From Streptomyces sp. CG4 (GTDB taxonomy: Bacteria; Actinomycetota; Actinomycetes; Streptomycetales; Streptomycetaceae), in NCBI RefSeq assembly GCF_041080655.1, contig NZ_CP163526.1, positions 62,001-126,000 on the forward strand: DNA of 64,000 nt. Reading direction: 5' to 3'. The position numbers and the translations under genes are program-made. Numbering within the stretch: the stretch's first letter is position 1; every line of letters begins with the position of its first letter. Below are positions 18,513-27,857 of the stretch, piece by piece. The notes beneath the pieces are model-generated. The model saw only the letters and a list, made by a program, of their open reading frames with translations. It did no database searches and was not told the DNA's origin.

Positions 18513-19271
18513 ATGATCAGACGACCTCCTTCGCCTCCCCCCTCCGTGTGCTTCGATGTGCCCGACGGGCACGGTGTCATCGAAGTGACCGGCGACGAGA
18601 GTGGCAGCCTGCTCCTGCTCGCCGGCGACCCGGTGTTCCTGGAAGCCAGCGACGGCCGCGGCAGCGTGGGCTGGCTGGCCGCCCGCGCAGGCACGGGCAG
18701 CCCCAGTCTCTCCGAGGTCAAGTACCTCACCGACTGGCTCAGCGCCCCCGGCCTCGTACCCGATCCGCGCACCGGCCAGGCTGAGCCACCGGATCCGGAA
18801 CGCCTGCGCCCGCTGCTGTCACTGCTCGCACCCGGACGGTACGTGATGACGGCCGCGCTCGCTCCGCACCAGCTGCGAGTTATCCACCCGCGCGCCCTCC
18901 AGGTCCACCACTGGTACGCCGACGAGGAACTCGCGCTGGTGACCACCGACGCGTGGCCACCCCACGACCACAGAGCGGTGCGCGGCTATCGCGACCGTAT
19001 CCGCGCCGGGCACGACCTGCCCGCGCTGGTCGCACTGTTCCCCACCCCCGACAGCTGCGTGGGCTACCTCCTCGACGGACACCACAAACTCGCCGCGTAC
19101 CAGCACGCGGGGACCCCTCCACTGATCATCAGGCTGACCCCCCAAGTACCCCGCCCCCTCCGGCACGACGACCTCAACCGAGCCCGAGCCGCATTCTCCG
19201 ACATCGCGCCCCCGCATCAGGACGACGCACTGGACAGCGTCCTCGCCGACATGCAGACGGAATCCGCCTGA
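18513..19271 (+). CDS. hypothetical protein with a ParB/sulfiredoxin-like DGHHK motif
   Basis: 252 aa, soluble, no signal. The first half (CFDVPDGHGVIEVTGDESGS, LLLLAGDPVFLEASDGRGS) looks like a small beta domain. The second half has DLPALVALFPTPDSCVGYLL followed by DGHHKLAAYQHAG. A G-x-x-DGHHK-x-A-A pattern resembles the substrate-binding loop of ParB/Srx-fold domains. The C-terminus is acidic. I do not recognise a named family; a nucleotide-binding or nuclease-like role is only a guess. It is flanked by mobile DNA with no operon partners. Confidence 0.6.
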   Translation: MIRRPPSPPPSVCFDVPDGHGVIEVTGDESGSLLLLAGDPVFLEASDGRGSVGWLAARAGTGSPSLSEVKYLTDWLSAPGLVPDPRTGQAEPPDPERLRPLLSLLAPGRYVMTAALAPHQLRVIHPRALQVHHWYADEELALVTTDAWPPHDHRAVRGYRDRIRAGHDLPALVALFPTPDSCVGYLLDGHHKLAAYQHAGTPPLIIRLTPQVPRPLRHDDLNRARAAFSDIAPPHQDDALDSVLADMQTESA

Positions 19272-19339
19272 CTCACATGAGCGCTGCGGCCCTCCTCACG
19301 GCCACTGCCCGTTCGCTCGGTCCCCGCCGATGCATGGCG

Positions 19340-20071
19340 TCAGGCCGCCAGCCCGAGCTTGCTCAATGCGGTGGTCCAGTCGGTGACAATGGCGTTCTGC
19401 GCTGCCTTGAGCGTGACCTTGCCGGAACAGACAGCCGTGTGCAGCTTCGTCTCGACCACCGGGTCCTTCAAGTTGTTCACCCCCGAACCCGGCTTATGAC
19501 CCGGGTCGGCCGGCTCCACCCACAGGTTACGGGAGTCGTTCGGGTCACCGCCCAGCTGGAGGCTGAGGAGATGGTCGTACTCGGCGTCCTTGAAACTGCC
19601 CTTGTAGCCGTACGAGGCAGCGTTCAGCTGCTTCTCCTTGCCTGTAACCGCCTCCGGCGGCCGGATCCCCTTGGTGTAGCCGCCCTTGCGGCAGATGGTC
19701 GTGGCCAGATTCGCCTGCGTCACCGCCGGCGAGGTGGCCCCCGGCGTGCACTTGGGATCCGGAAGCGGCTCACCCTTCTCATACCGGTAGTGACAGCTAC
19801 CCGCAGGCGGCTGCTGCTGAACCGTGTACGTCGTCTGCGGCCCCGCACCCTGAGGGATCTCCCCCACCGGCCCCGCGGCCGCCGCCGAACCCGACGGCCC
19901 AGCCGACGCCCCGTTCTTCCCCGCCGTGCCCCCACCCGAACCCGAACCGGACGACGCCACGGTCGGTCGCCACGGCGCCAGGTGGGGCGAGTGCGAGGGA
20001 CTCCAGCTCTGTCTTCGCACAGCGGTGTTGCGCTCCCTCGCCCCGTGCGTACAGCCGATCCCTTGGACCAC
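19340..20071 (-). CDS. possible secreted nuclease-like protein, N-terminus unclear
   Basis: Up to 243 aa. A Ser/Gly/Ala-rich linker (about 40-70) precedes a compact cysteine-containing domain: SCHYRYEKGEPLPDPKCTPG, TTICRKGGYTKGIRPPEAV, FKDAEYDHLLSLQLGGDPND and SRNLWVEP. The EYDHLLSLQLGG..NLW pattern resembles His-Me-finger (HNH-like) nucleases, where the His would be catalytic. Such domains are normally exported, but the reported N-terminus has no signal peptide; the start may be lost or frameshifted near the palindrome at 20077. The GTG at 20071 is only the longest choice. Confidence 0.5.
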   Translation of the reverse strand: MVQGIGCTHGARERNTAVRRQSWSPSHSPHLAPWRPTVASSGSGSGGGTAGKNGASAGPSGSAAAAGPVGEIPQGAGPQTTYTVQQQPPAGSCHYRYEKGEPLPDPKCTPGATSPAVTQANLATTICRKGGYTKGIRPPEAVTGKEKQLNAASYGYKGSFKDAEYDHLLSLQLGGDPNDSRNLWVEPADPGHKPGSGVNNLKDPVVETKLHTAVCSGKVTLKAAQNAIVTDWTTALSKLGLAA

Positions 20072-20076
20072 CGCCA

Positions 20077-20109
20077 GATCAGTCGAACAGGAACCCTGTT
20101 CGACTGATC
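20077..20109. repeat. perfect 15-bp palindrome
   Basis: GATCAGTCGAACAGG (20077-20091) and its exact complement (20095-20109) are separated by only AAC. It follows the phospholipase gene on the minus strand by 30 bp and precedes the nuclease-like gene. It could be a rho-independent terminator without a T-run, an operator, or a mobile-element relic. Confidence 0.75.
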
Positions 20110-20139
20110 AAGCCTGCTATGTGGCAAGCGGACGCCCTC

Positions 20140-20796
20140 TTACCGTTCACCGTCCGAGGGCTGGAACGCACCGTCGGGGTGGTTCTGGCTGTCGAAGGGG
20201 CTGCCAGAGCTGCCGTCGAAAGCCGGGAGGTCGTTGACGAAGCTCGGGAGGTTGGTGCCGACGGCGACACCTCCGCTGAGCGGTTCGCCCTGCACAGGGC
20301 TGGTCTTGCCCTCGTTCTCGAGTGTGGTTAGGTCCGCGTCGAACTGCCGGTTGGCATCACTCATGCTGTCTTCGTTCCACCGGCCGTTCGTTTGGAGGGT
20401 GCGATAGGCGACGTCGTGCCGCTTGCAGGCGATTTCCGCAGCACCGCCTCTCAGGACATCGCTTGTGGAGCAGCCGTCAGCGTCCCACCGGATGCCGTTG
20501 TCGTCGATGACCTCCGGCCCAGCCGGTGGCTTTATGGGGTTGGGCCCCTGGCTTCTAGTGGGGTTGTTCTCCTGCTCTTCCTGCGCGAACTGGTCCAGTG
20601 GTTCGTGCATGATGCGGTTGAAGTTGTCCACGCTGAACTGACTGTTGGGGAAGCTGACGCCGGAAGGAGAAGGAGCGTCGTCCGCGTAGGCGGCGGACGT
20701 GGCCCCGAGGAGCCCGGTGAGGCTGAGGGTAGCGACGGCAGCGCCGGCGGAAAACCGCTGGCCCATACGTCGGGTTGGCGCACGGTGCTTTGGCAT
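20140..20796 (-). CDS. secreted bacterial phospholipase A2
   Basis: 218 aa. The ATG at 20796 is preceded by AAGGAG at good spacing. It opens a signal peptide (MPKHRAPTRRMGQRFSAGAA then VATLSLTGLLGATSAAYADD). After a linker of about 80 residues comes the PLA2 core: IRWDADGCSTSDVLRGGAA and EIACKRHDVAYRTLQTNGRW. The CKRHD motif carries the catalytic His-Asp pair of the bacterial/fungal PLA2 family, whose members hydrolyse the sn-2 acyl chain of phospholipids outside the cell. The spacing of cysteines around the motif fits. The N-terminal extension (SFPNSQFSVDNFNRIMHEP) is longer than in minimal PLA2s. Confidence 0.8.
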   Translation of the reverse strand: MPKHRAPTRRMGQRFSAGAAVATLSLTGLLGATSAAYADDAPSPSGVSFPNSQFSVDNFNRIMHEPLDQFAQEEQENNPTRSQGPNPIKPPAGPEVIDDNGIRWDADGCSTSDVLRGGAAEIACKRHDVAYRTLQTNGRWNEDSMSDANRQFDADLTTLENEGKTSPVQGEPLSGGVAVGTNLPSFVNDLPAFDGSSGSPFDSQNHPDGAFQPSDGER

Positions 20797-20877
20797 GATC
20801 TGTCTCCTTTGCTGGATCACTTGCCAGCGGGAGTGCCGGCCGGCTCGTCCAGTCGGTGTAGAAGCATGAGAAAGCAC

Positions 20878-21149
20878 AGGTCAGAGGTGTAACAAGCGCT
20901 GGCGGTATGTCCTGGGGCCAGGCCTGTGGGGGCACGTCTTCACGCCCCGGGGGGCCAGTCCCGATACCTGCGGAGCGCCTCGCGTACAGCTACGGCCACG
21001 GTTCTGCGCTTGGGGGCACGGCATCCGCTCGGCGTGGAGAACCGAGCAATAACTGCGAGTACCAATCACATCGAGGTCGCTCTCGCCCCGATGTATGTCC
21101 CTCGGTATCGTCGTGGTCGTGTCCCAGAAAGTGCCTCTGACCAGCGAGA
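20878..21149. promoter_or_regulatory. upstream region of the phospholipase gene and IS1380 left flank
   Basis: No gene is seen. The stretch divides the divergent phospholipase gene and the transposase, and should hold the phospholipase promoter and the left end of the IS. No inverted-repeat end could be fixed by eye. Confidence 0.35.
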
Positions 21150-22576
21150 ATGAGGATTGCTGAGGTCCTTGTTCCCGTCACCGCCGGAGGCACTTTCCAA
21201 GTGAAGAAGCGTATCGGGTCCTACCCGCGTGTCCGCGTCGAGGGCGGCGGTCGTGGGGTCGTCTCGCAGGCCGGGGCCATGCTGCTGGTCGAGACGATCC
21301 GCAAGTCCGGTCTCGACACGGCGATATCGGCGGCGCTTGAGCCGTGGCGGAAGGCCCGGGCGGTGCACGATCCGGGCAAGGTCCTGCTGGATGTCGCGCT
21401 CGCGGTGGCACTCGGCGGGGACTGCCTGGCCGACGTGGGCTTGCTGCGGGCTGAGCCGGCCGTGTTCGGGCCGGTAGCCTCCGACCTCACGGTCTCCCGG
21501 CTGATCAACACGCTGGCGTCGGGCGGACGGCGGGTCCTGGCAGCACTGCGCACCGCCCGTGCTGAAGTACGCGAACACGTATGGCGGTTGGCCGGTGAAG
21601 CAGAGCCGGACGCGGGCGGGCAGGTGATCGTGGACATCGACGGCGTCCTCGTCCTGGCCCACTCCGAGAAGCAGGACGCAGCCGTGACCTGGAAGAAGAC
21701 GTTCGGCCACCACCCGCTGATGGGATTCGTCGACTACCGCCGCAGCGGTCCGGCGAGCCGGTCGTGGGCCTGCTGCGGCCCGGCAACGCGGGCTCCAACA
21801 CCGCCGCCGACCACATCGAGGCCACCAGACTGGCCCTGGCCCAGCTGCCGAAACGGTTCCGGCGCGGCCGGCAGACGCTGATCCGTACCGACTCCGGTGG
21901 CGGCACCCACGAGTTCGTCGCCTGGCTCGCCCAGCGCGGAAGGTGGCTGTCGTACTCGGTCGGCATGACCATCACCGACGCCATCCACCAGGCCGTCCTG
22001 AAGGTCCCGCCCGCGGCCTGGACACCGGCCGTCGAACCCGACGGCGACATACGCGACGGCGCCTGGGTTGCCGAACTCGGCGGCGACTGCCTGACCGGCT
22101 GGCCCAACGGGCTGCGGCTGATCGTGCGGAAGGAACGGCCGCACCCCGGTGCCCAGTTGCGCTTCACCGACGCCGACGGCATGCGGTTGACCTGCTTTGC
22201 CAGCAACACAGCGGGCGAGGCGATCGCCGCCCTTGAACTGCGCCACCGCCAGCGTGCCCGTGCTGAGGACCGCATCCGCGCCGCCCGCGCCACCGGCCTG
22301 CGCAACCTTCCCCTCCACGGCGCCGCACAGAACCAGATCTGGCTGGAGATCATCCAGATCGCCTTGGACCTGCTGGCCTGGATGCCCCTGCTCGCTCTCA
22401 CCGGCAAGGCCCGCCTACGGGAGCCCCGCCGCCTTCGGCTTCGGCTGTTCTCCACCGCCGCGCAGCTCATCACCACCGGCCGGCGCCGCTACCTCCGCCT
22501 GGCCAGGCACTGGCCCTGGGCCGACGTAATCAGCGATGCCCTGGACCGGCTCCACGTCCTCCCGAACCCCGGCTGA
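21150..22576 (+). pseudogene. IS1380-type transposase, one frameshift
   Basis: About 475 residues over two frames. The first part has GRGVVSQAGAMLLVETIRKS, LDVALAVALGGDCLADVGLL and GGQVIVDIDGVLVLAHSEKQ (first Asp). At about 21,745 the frame shifts, and the second part runs EPVVGLLRPGNAGSNTAADH, RRGRQTLIRTDSGGGTHEFV (second Asp) and QNQIWLEIIQIALDLLAWM (Glu). This is the DDE arrangement of the IS1380 family. The C-terminus is complete. One indel separates the halves; no slippery sequence suggests programmed shifting, so it is scored as broken. Confidence 0.8.
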
Positions 22577-22694
22577 CCGGCACGTTCCCGTCCCTGCGAG
22601 CGGCACCACTCCGACCGGAGCCGTGGAACCCGGCGCACACCCGACGCGACAACCGGGCCGTCGGGGCCTTCCCCGTGACCGTGGACACCGGTTG

Positions 22695-23593
22695 TCATGC
22701 GGCGATAGCCAGCGTAGTTGATCGCTGCTCGTAGGCGATCGGGCTGATCTGGCCGAGGCGGGAGTGCCGTCGGCGGGTGTGTTGTAGCGGGTCGCCCATC
22801 GGAAGACCGCGAGACGGGCCTCACGGGCCCCGTTCCACCGTTTCCGTCCCTGCAGCGTCTCGCGTTTCATGGTCGCGTTCAGGCTCTCCACGGTGGCGTT
22901 GTCCGCGCTCGTGCCCACCGCGCCGCGTGATCTGGTCACGCCGAGGTCCGAGCAGACCTGGGCGAACTCCTTCGACACGTATTGAGCTCCGTTGTCGCTA
23001 TGAAAGATCACCCCGCGCTGGCCCTCGGCGCCGCGGGCCGCCGCGGCGGCCCTGAGCGCGTCGGTGACCAGCTCCGTGCGCATGTGATCGGCGATCGACC
23101 AGCCCGCCAGCCACTTCGAGCAGAGGTCCAACACCGTTGCCAGATATAGGAATTGGCCGCCTCCGATCGGCAGGTAGGTTATGTCGCCCACATACTTGGT
23201 GTTCGGCGCCTGGGCGGTGAAGTCGCGCCGCAGCAGGTCCGGCACCGGTGTCGCCGACGGCTCGGGAATGGTAGTGCGGACCTTCTTGCGCAGGTGCAGC
23301 CCGACGATGTTGAACTTGCGCATGACGCGCTCGACGCGCTTGTGATTGACCCGCTCGCCGCCGTCCCGGAGCTCGGCGGTGACGCGCGGTACCGCGTAGG
23401 TGCCGTCCGATTCCCGGTGGATTTCACCGATGCATTCTGCGAGCTCGGCGTCCGCCTGGGCCCGGGCGGCCCGTGCGTCCGCGCCAGCCAGCCACCGGTA
23501 GAAGCCGGACCGCGAGACCTGCAGGATCCGGCACAGCCACTTGACGTCGAAGACGCCACGGTGATCGTCGACGAACTGGAAGCGGCTGCTCAC
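22695..23593 (-). pseudogene. IS3-type transposase orfB (integrase core), 3' frameshift
   Basis: SSRFQFVDDHRGVFDVKWLC opens the HTH_21-like region (LCRILQVSRSGFYRWLAG). The integrase core has KYVGDITYLPIGGGQFLYL (Asp), VIFHSDNGAQYVSKEFAQVC (Asp) and SADNATVESLNATMKRE (Glu). After RYNT the natural ending TRRRHSRLGQISPIAYEQ continues in a neighbouring frame to a stop at 22695, so a single indel near 22785 has diverted the ORF. The catalytic triad lies before the lesion, but the C-terminus would be replaced. Confidence 0.8.
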
Positions 23594-23602
23594 CAGCTGA
23601 TC

Positions 23603-23875
23603 TCAGGCGTAAAATACTTCGCGGCCCTCCGCAGGATCTCCCGCTCGAGCTCGAGTTCCTTCACCCGCGCCCGCAGCTGCCGGTTCTCCTTCTCCATCGC
23701 CGTGGCCTCCACCGCCCCGGGCCGGGCGGCCTGCTCGGCGTCCCGCACCCACGCGCAGCGTCTCGTGGTTGATGCCCACGTCCTTGGCCACCGAGGCGTA
23801 CGTCCCACCCGGGCTGGCGCGGTACAGCGCGACGGCATCGGCCTTGAACTCAGGCGAGTACTTCGACGTCCCCAA
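23603..23875 (-). pseudogene. IS3-type orfA (HTH/leucine-zipper), frameshifted
   Basis: It begins MGTSKYSPEFKADAVALYRA with the helix-turn-helix SVAKDVGINHETLR. A 2-nt loss near 23,760 then diverts it. The expected continuation VRDAEQAARPGAVEATAMEK and the zipper ENRQLRARVKELELEREILR follow in the other frame. In intact elements orfA and orfB are joined by programmed -1 shifting. Here that cannot give a normal fusion. Confidence 0.75.
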
Positions 23876-23988
23876 CGGGAACTCCTGTCCTATGGATCTT
23901 CACGATCCAATGATCAGGGTGTCCACGATCAAGGGGCAACGCCCTTGAGGCTCAAAGCAACGGAAGGAAGCTGCCGTCGAACGCGTGG

Positions 23989-24321
23989 ATGGCGATGTGC
24001 CGCCTGGGCTGGACTACCTCCGTGGCGGATGGTGTGAAGGCCAACGACCGGATCGTGCGCATGGCCCAGGAGCAGGCCGGGCGCGCTCTGCGGTCAGCGA
24101 AATGGCGTGCCGACGTGGCTGGCTGGGGCCTGGCCGCCTGGCCTGCCGATCCGAAGAAGCGGATCTACGGAGAGTGGGATGCGGTACGCGAGGCGATACC
24201 GGGCGGCGAGTACATGCCGTCCGGCATCATTCGCTCCCGCACCCGGCAGATCACTGCCTTTGAACCCTTCTCATCCTGTGGTTCGCAGCTGATGACGAGG
24301 CGCTGGTGGGGGTTCGTTTGA
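23989..24321 (+). pseudogene. fragment of an unrecognised protein
   Basis: The frame reads GVKANDRIVRMAQEQAGRAL, RSAKWRADVAGWGLAAWPAD and PKKRIYGEWDAVREAIPGGE with normal codon bias, then decays after TRQITAF. Both ends look cut: the 5' end abuts the IS3 element and the 3' end runs out at 24321. The family is not recognised. It is probably an internal exon-like piece of a plasmid or phage gene. Confidence 0.4.
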
Positions 24322-24702
24322 CGCGGCAGGGCTCCTGGTCGTTCGGTTGGTGATCTCACTCCTCAACGCCCGGACAGGAGTTTCAATGACCGAGTCAAGC
24401 CGCCTGGGCGACCGGCTGGCGGGGGTGAAGGTTCGCCCGTCGTTCAGGAGCGCCCGGAGCACGTTGACCCGGCCCCGCCGGCTGGGACTGCCCGAGTCAC
24501 GCCTTTGCGGCTGGCAAGGGACCCCCGTTTCCAGCCTGGATGGAATTGCAACGCCGGACATTTCCAGCAGAGGGCAGCGGTGGGGCAGGGTGAAAGAGCT
24601 GGCTCACCCGGAGCGGCACCCGTCACCGCACGGACCGTTCCCGGTTCTCCCGCGCAGCAACTTGCCGGCAATCCACCCACACGACCTACCAGCGAAAGAG
24701 CC
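24322..24702. other. gene-free gap
   Basis: About 380 bp upstream of the monooxygenase gene. The open frames show no coding bias. It probably carries that gene's promoter, though no motif is distinctive. Confidence 0.35.
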
Positions 24703-25038
24703 ATGATGATCTTCATCACCGTGAAGTTTCCCGTCCGTCCCGAGCGGAGTGCGGACTGGATGGACCTTGTCGACGACTTCACCCAGGCCACCCGACGGGA
24801 GCCGGGCAACCTGTTCTTCGAGTGGTCCCGCAGTGTGGACAACCCGCACGAGTTTGTCCTCGTTGAGGCATTCCGCGATGCCGATGCGGGTCGTGAACAC
24901 GTCGAGTCCGCGCACTTCAAGCAGGCCACGGAGGCCATGTCGTACGCCGTCGCCGCAACCCCGAAGATCGTCAGTATCGAGATACCCGACCGCGAGGGCT
25001 GGGACCTGATGGGAGAGGTCTCTCCCCGTGAGGCATGA
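24703..25038 (+). CDS. antibiotic-biosynthesis-monooxygenase (ABM/YgiN-type) domain protein
   Basis: 111 aa (MMIFITVKFPVRPERSADWM), with GAAAGAG just upstream of the paired ATGs. It is a single ferredoxin-like ABM domain: VKFPVRPE strand, helix DLVDDFTQATRREPG, then NLFFEWSRSVDNPHEFVLVE and HFKQATEAMSYAVAATPKIV. Members are small, cofactor-free quinol monooxygenases or detoxifying dimers. The next gene, an MBL-fold hydrolase, begins 11 bp before its stop, so the two are coupled and probably work on the same small molecule, likely under the IclR regulator just downstream. Confidence 0.75.
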   Translation: MMIFITVKFPVRPERSADWMDLVDDFTQATRREPGNLFFEWSRSVDNPHEFVLVEAFRDADAGREHVESAHFKQATEAMSYAVAATPKIVSIEIPDREGWDLMGEVSPREA

Positions 25039-25695
25039 CGACACCTACAGCGGCGGAGCGGTGACAGTCGACGGCCCGCCAGCCGTGCGCAAGCTGGCAG
25101 CTGTGACCATTACGAAGGTCGCGGTCGGCCCGATGGACAACAACGCCTACTTGCTGCGCAACCGAGCCACCGGCCAGCAACTGCTGATCGATGCCGCGCA
25201 TGACGCCCCACGCTCCTGCGTCTGGCCGGTGACCGCGCCCTCTGCGCAGTAGTTACTACACACTCGCACGAAGACCACTGGCACGCACTGCGCGCGGGCG
25301 TTGACGCGACGGTGGCGAGGACTCACGCTGGTAGACACGATGAGGACGGCATCCCCGTGCCCACCGCGGTCCTCGTCGATGACGGGGACAAGATCTACCT
25401 GGGCCGCATCGAACTCGTCGCTTATCACCTTGCGGGGCACACGCCAGGCTCCATCGTCCTGCTCTACGACGATCCGCAAGGGCCCCACCTTTTCACCGGG
25501 CACTGCCTATTTCCTGACGACGTAGGCAACACCTTCAACGATTCGGCCGCCTTCGCCCGCCTCCTCCACGGAGTGGAAGCCACGACCTTCAATCGGCTGC
25601 CCGACACCACCTGGGTCCATCCTGGCCACGGCCGGGACACCACGGTGGGCACGGAGCGGCCCCCCTTGCAAGAATGGCGGGAACGGGGCTGGTAG
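25028..25695 (+). pseudogene. MBL-fold metallo-hydrolase, one frameshift
   Basis: GTG start at 25028 overlapping the ABM gene. The N-terminal strand ITKVAVGPMDNNAYLLRNRA is typical of glyoxalase-II/MBL proteins. A 2-nt loss near 25,210 ends the frame early. In the next frame the metal-binding motif appears, TTHSHEDHWHALRAG (HxHxDH), then ELVAYHLAGHTPGSIVLLYD, LFTGHCLFPDDVGN and TTWVHPGHGRDTTVG. All expected His/Asp ligands except any lost at the lesion are present. It is therefore a very recent pseudogene or a sequence error. Confidence 0.75.
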
Positions 25696-25752
25696 CCGAC
25701 TCGACCGGGCACAGGCGTACAGAACCAAGACGAACGACAAGGAGAAGGCGCC

Positions 25753-26511
25753 ATGCCAGGTCAGACCGGGCCGCGGGCAGCGGAGCGCACCCTTGAGGTG
25801 CTGGAACTCGTCGCTGACGCGGCCGGGCCAGTATCGGCCAAGGCCCTGGCCCGCAGTCTCGGCTGCGCGCTGTCCACCCTGTACACCCTGCTCACCCCAC
25901 TCACCCAACGGGGATACCTGGTACGCACAGACGGCGGCTACGTACTCGGCTACCGGGTCCCCGCCCTGCACCGCTCATTCCAGAACCAGATGGGTGTGGA
26001 CGACGGCATCGACGGGCTGCTGGCGCGGCTGCAGCACGCCACCCGCGCCTCGGCCAACTACGTGGCCTTCCAGGGAAACGGCCTGGTGATCGCGGATGTC
26101 AGGACCGCCACCCCCCGAGGCAAGGAGCAACCTGCTCTGGGCGTCGGTATCGACCCGCGCACCCACGCCTACGCCCACGGCAAGATCGCACTGGCGGCTG
26201 CGAGCCCGACAGCCCGCCGCCGATACCTGGAACAACCCGGTCTACGCCGGTTCACTCCGCACACGATCGCGTCCGCCACACGACTCGACGAGGAACTGCG
26301 GCGAATCCGGCGCTTCGGAGTCGCTCTGGACGTTGAGGAGGCCCAGCCAGGACTGGCCTGTCTGGCAGCGCCCGTACTCGGTACGGATGGGACCCTGATC
26401 GGGTGTGTTGCCCTGTCCGTCCATCCGGATGAACTACGCGTCAATCAATCGGTGTTGATCGCCACCGTGCGAGGAGCCGCCCAGGAGGCCACGCAAGTCA
26501 ACCACCACTGA
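25753..26511 (+). CDS. IclR-family transcriptional regulator
   Basis: 252 aa, with AAGGAGAAGG well placed before the ATG. The N-terminal winged helix (ERTLEVLELVADAAGPVSAK, ALARSLGCALSTLYTLLTPL, GYLVRTDGGYVLGYRV) binds DNA. A linker helix and a C-terminal IclR effector domain follow (ASANYVAFQGNGLVIADV, GVGIDPRTHAYAHGKIALAA, GVALDVEEAQPGLACLAAPV). Such proteins repress or activate neighbouring catabolic genes in response to a small organic ligand. It lies 57 bp after the ABM/MBL pair in the same direction and probably controls them. Confidence 0.85.
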   Translation: MPGQTGPRAAERTLEVLELVADAAGPVSAKALARSLGCALSTLYTLLTPLTQRGYLVRTDGGYVLGYRVPALHRSFQNQMGVDDGIDGLLARLQHATRASANYVAFQGNGLVIADVRTATPRGKEQPALGVGIDPRTHAYAHGKIALAAASPTARRRYLEQPGLRRFTPHTIASATRLDEELRRIRRFGVALDVEEAQPGLACLAAPVLGTDGTLIGCVALSVHPDELRVNQSVLIATVRGAAQEATQVNHH

Positions 26512-26565
26512 GCTTGTTCTTGAGCTTGATGTAGCCGTCGATGCCGACGGCCGCCAACTGCACCT

Positions 26566-27806
26566 GATGGCCGACTGCGCAGGAACTCGCCGCCCGCGCG
26601 TCGATCTGCATCGACAACGCCCGCCGCTACACCCGCGAACACAACACCGCCGTCACCCTCCAGCACAGCCTCCTGCCCGGCAGCATGCCCGAGCAGAACG
26701 CCCTCGACGTCGCCCACCGCTATCTGCCCGCCCAGGCCGGCGTCGGGGGCGACTGGTTCGATGTCATCCCTCTGCCCGGCGCACGCGTCGCCCTCGTTGT
26801 CGGCGATGTCGTCGGCCACGGCCTGCACGCCGCTGCCACCATGGCCCGCCTGCGCACCGCCGTACAGAATTTCTCGGCCCTCGACGTGTCACCCGACGAG
26901 CTCCTCGCCCGCCTCGACGATCTCGTCATGCGCCTCGACCAGGAAAGCACCGCGGCCGGACGCGAACCCGTCATCATGGGTGCCACCTGCCTCTACGCCA
27001 TCTACGACCCCACCACCGGCATCTGCGACCTCGCACGCGCAGGCCACCCCCTGCCGGCCCTCGGCCACCCCGACGGCACCGCGGACTTCCCCAGCCTCCC
27101 CGCCGGCCCCCCGCTCGGCCTCGGCGGCATGCCCTTTCAGGCCGCCCGGCTCCGCCTGCCCGAAGGCAGCAGCCTCATCCTCTACACCGACGGTCTCATC
27201 CAGGACCGCCACCGCGACATCACCACCGGCCTGACCGCCCTGCACACCGCGCTCGCCCACCCCGGGCGCACACCACAACACACCTGCCAGGCCATCCTCG
27301 ACGCCCTGCCGCCCACACACGACAGCGACGACATCACCCTGCTCGTCGCCCGCACCCAGCGCCTGGCCCCGGAACACATCGCCCACTGGGACATCCCCTC
27401 CGACCCCGCCGCCGTCTCCCACGCCCGGGCCAACACCACCCGGCAGCTCGCCGAGTGGGGCGTACCGGAAGCCGCGTCGGCCGGCGTCGAGCTCATCATC
27501 AGCGAACTGGTCACCAACGCCATCCGCTACGGCACCGCCCCGATCACCCTGCGCCTGCTGTACGACCGGGTACTCACCTGCGAAGTCTCCGACACCAGCA
27601 GCACCGCACCCCACCTTCGCTACGCAGCCGAAGACGACGAAGGCGGCCGCGGCCTTTCCCTCGTCGCACGCCTCTGCGAACGGTGGGGCACCCGCTACAC
27701 CCCCAACGGCAAGGTCATCTGGGCCGAATGCTCCCCGTACACCGCCGAAGAACCGTCACCGGAACCACACCTGCTGATCAATATCGATGACATCCCCGAG
27801 ATTTGA
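26566..27806 (+). CDS. SpoIIE-type PP2C phosphatase with HATPase domain, N-truncated
   Basis: The coding frame extends back to a TGA near 26,563 and opens mid-domain with TAQELAARASICIDNARRYT, the end of a GAF-type sensor, so the sensory N-terminus is missing. The ATG at 26685 would skip the linker. The phosphatase part has GGDWFDVIPLPGARVALVVG, DVVGHGLHAAATMARLRTA and LILYTDGLIQDR, with the metal-binding aspartates. The C-terminal anti-sigma-like ATPase has ELIISELVTNAIRYGTAPI and GGRGLSLVARLCERWG. Full relatives regulate anti-sigma-factor antagonists. Whether this remnant is expressed is unclear, since no start or ribosome site is visible. Confidence 0.7.
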
Positions 27807-27857
27807 ACCGCCCCGGTTCGAGTGGAGTGACGGGTCCACGACCATGACCGAGCCCGG

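Larger units (their letters stand above)
22682..23925 (-). mobile_element. IS3-family element with short terminal inverted repeats
   Basis: TGGACACC at 22682-22689 and GGTGTCCA at 23918-23925 are complementary and enclose orfA and orfB read on the minus strand. The length, about 1.24 kb, fits IS3-family elements. No clear target-site duplication was found at the ends. Both reading frames carry indels. Confidence 0.7.
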
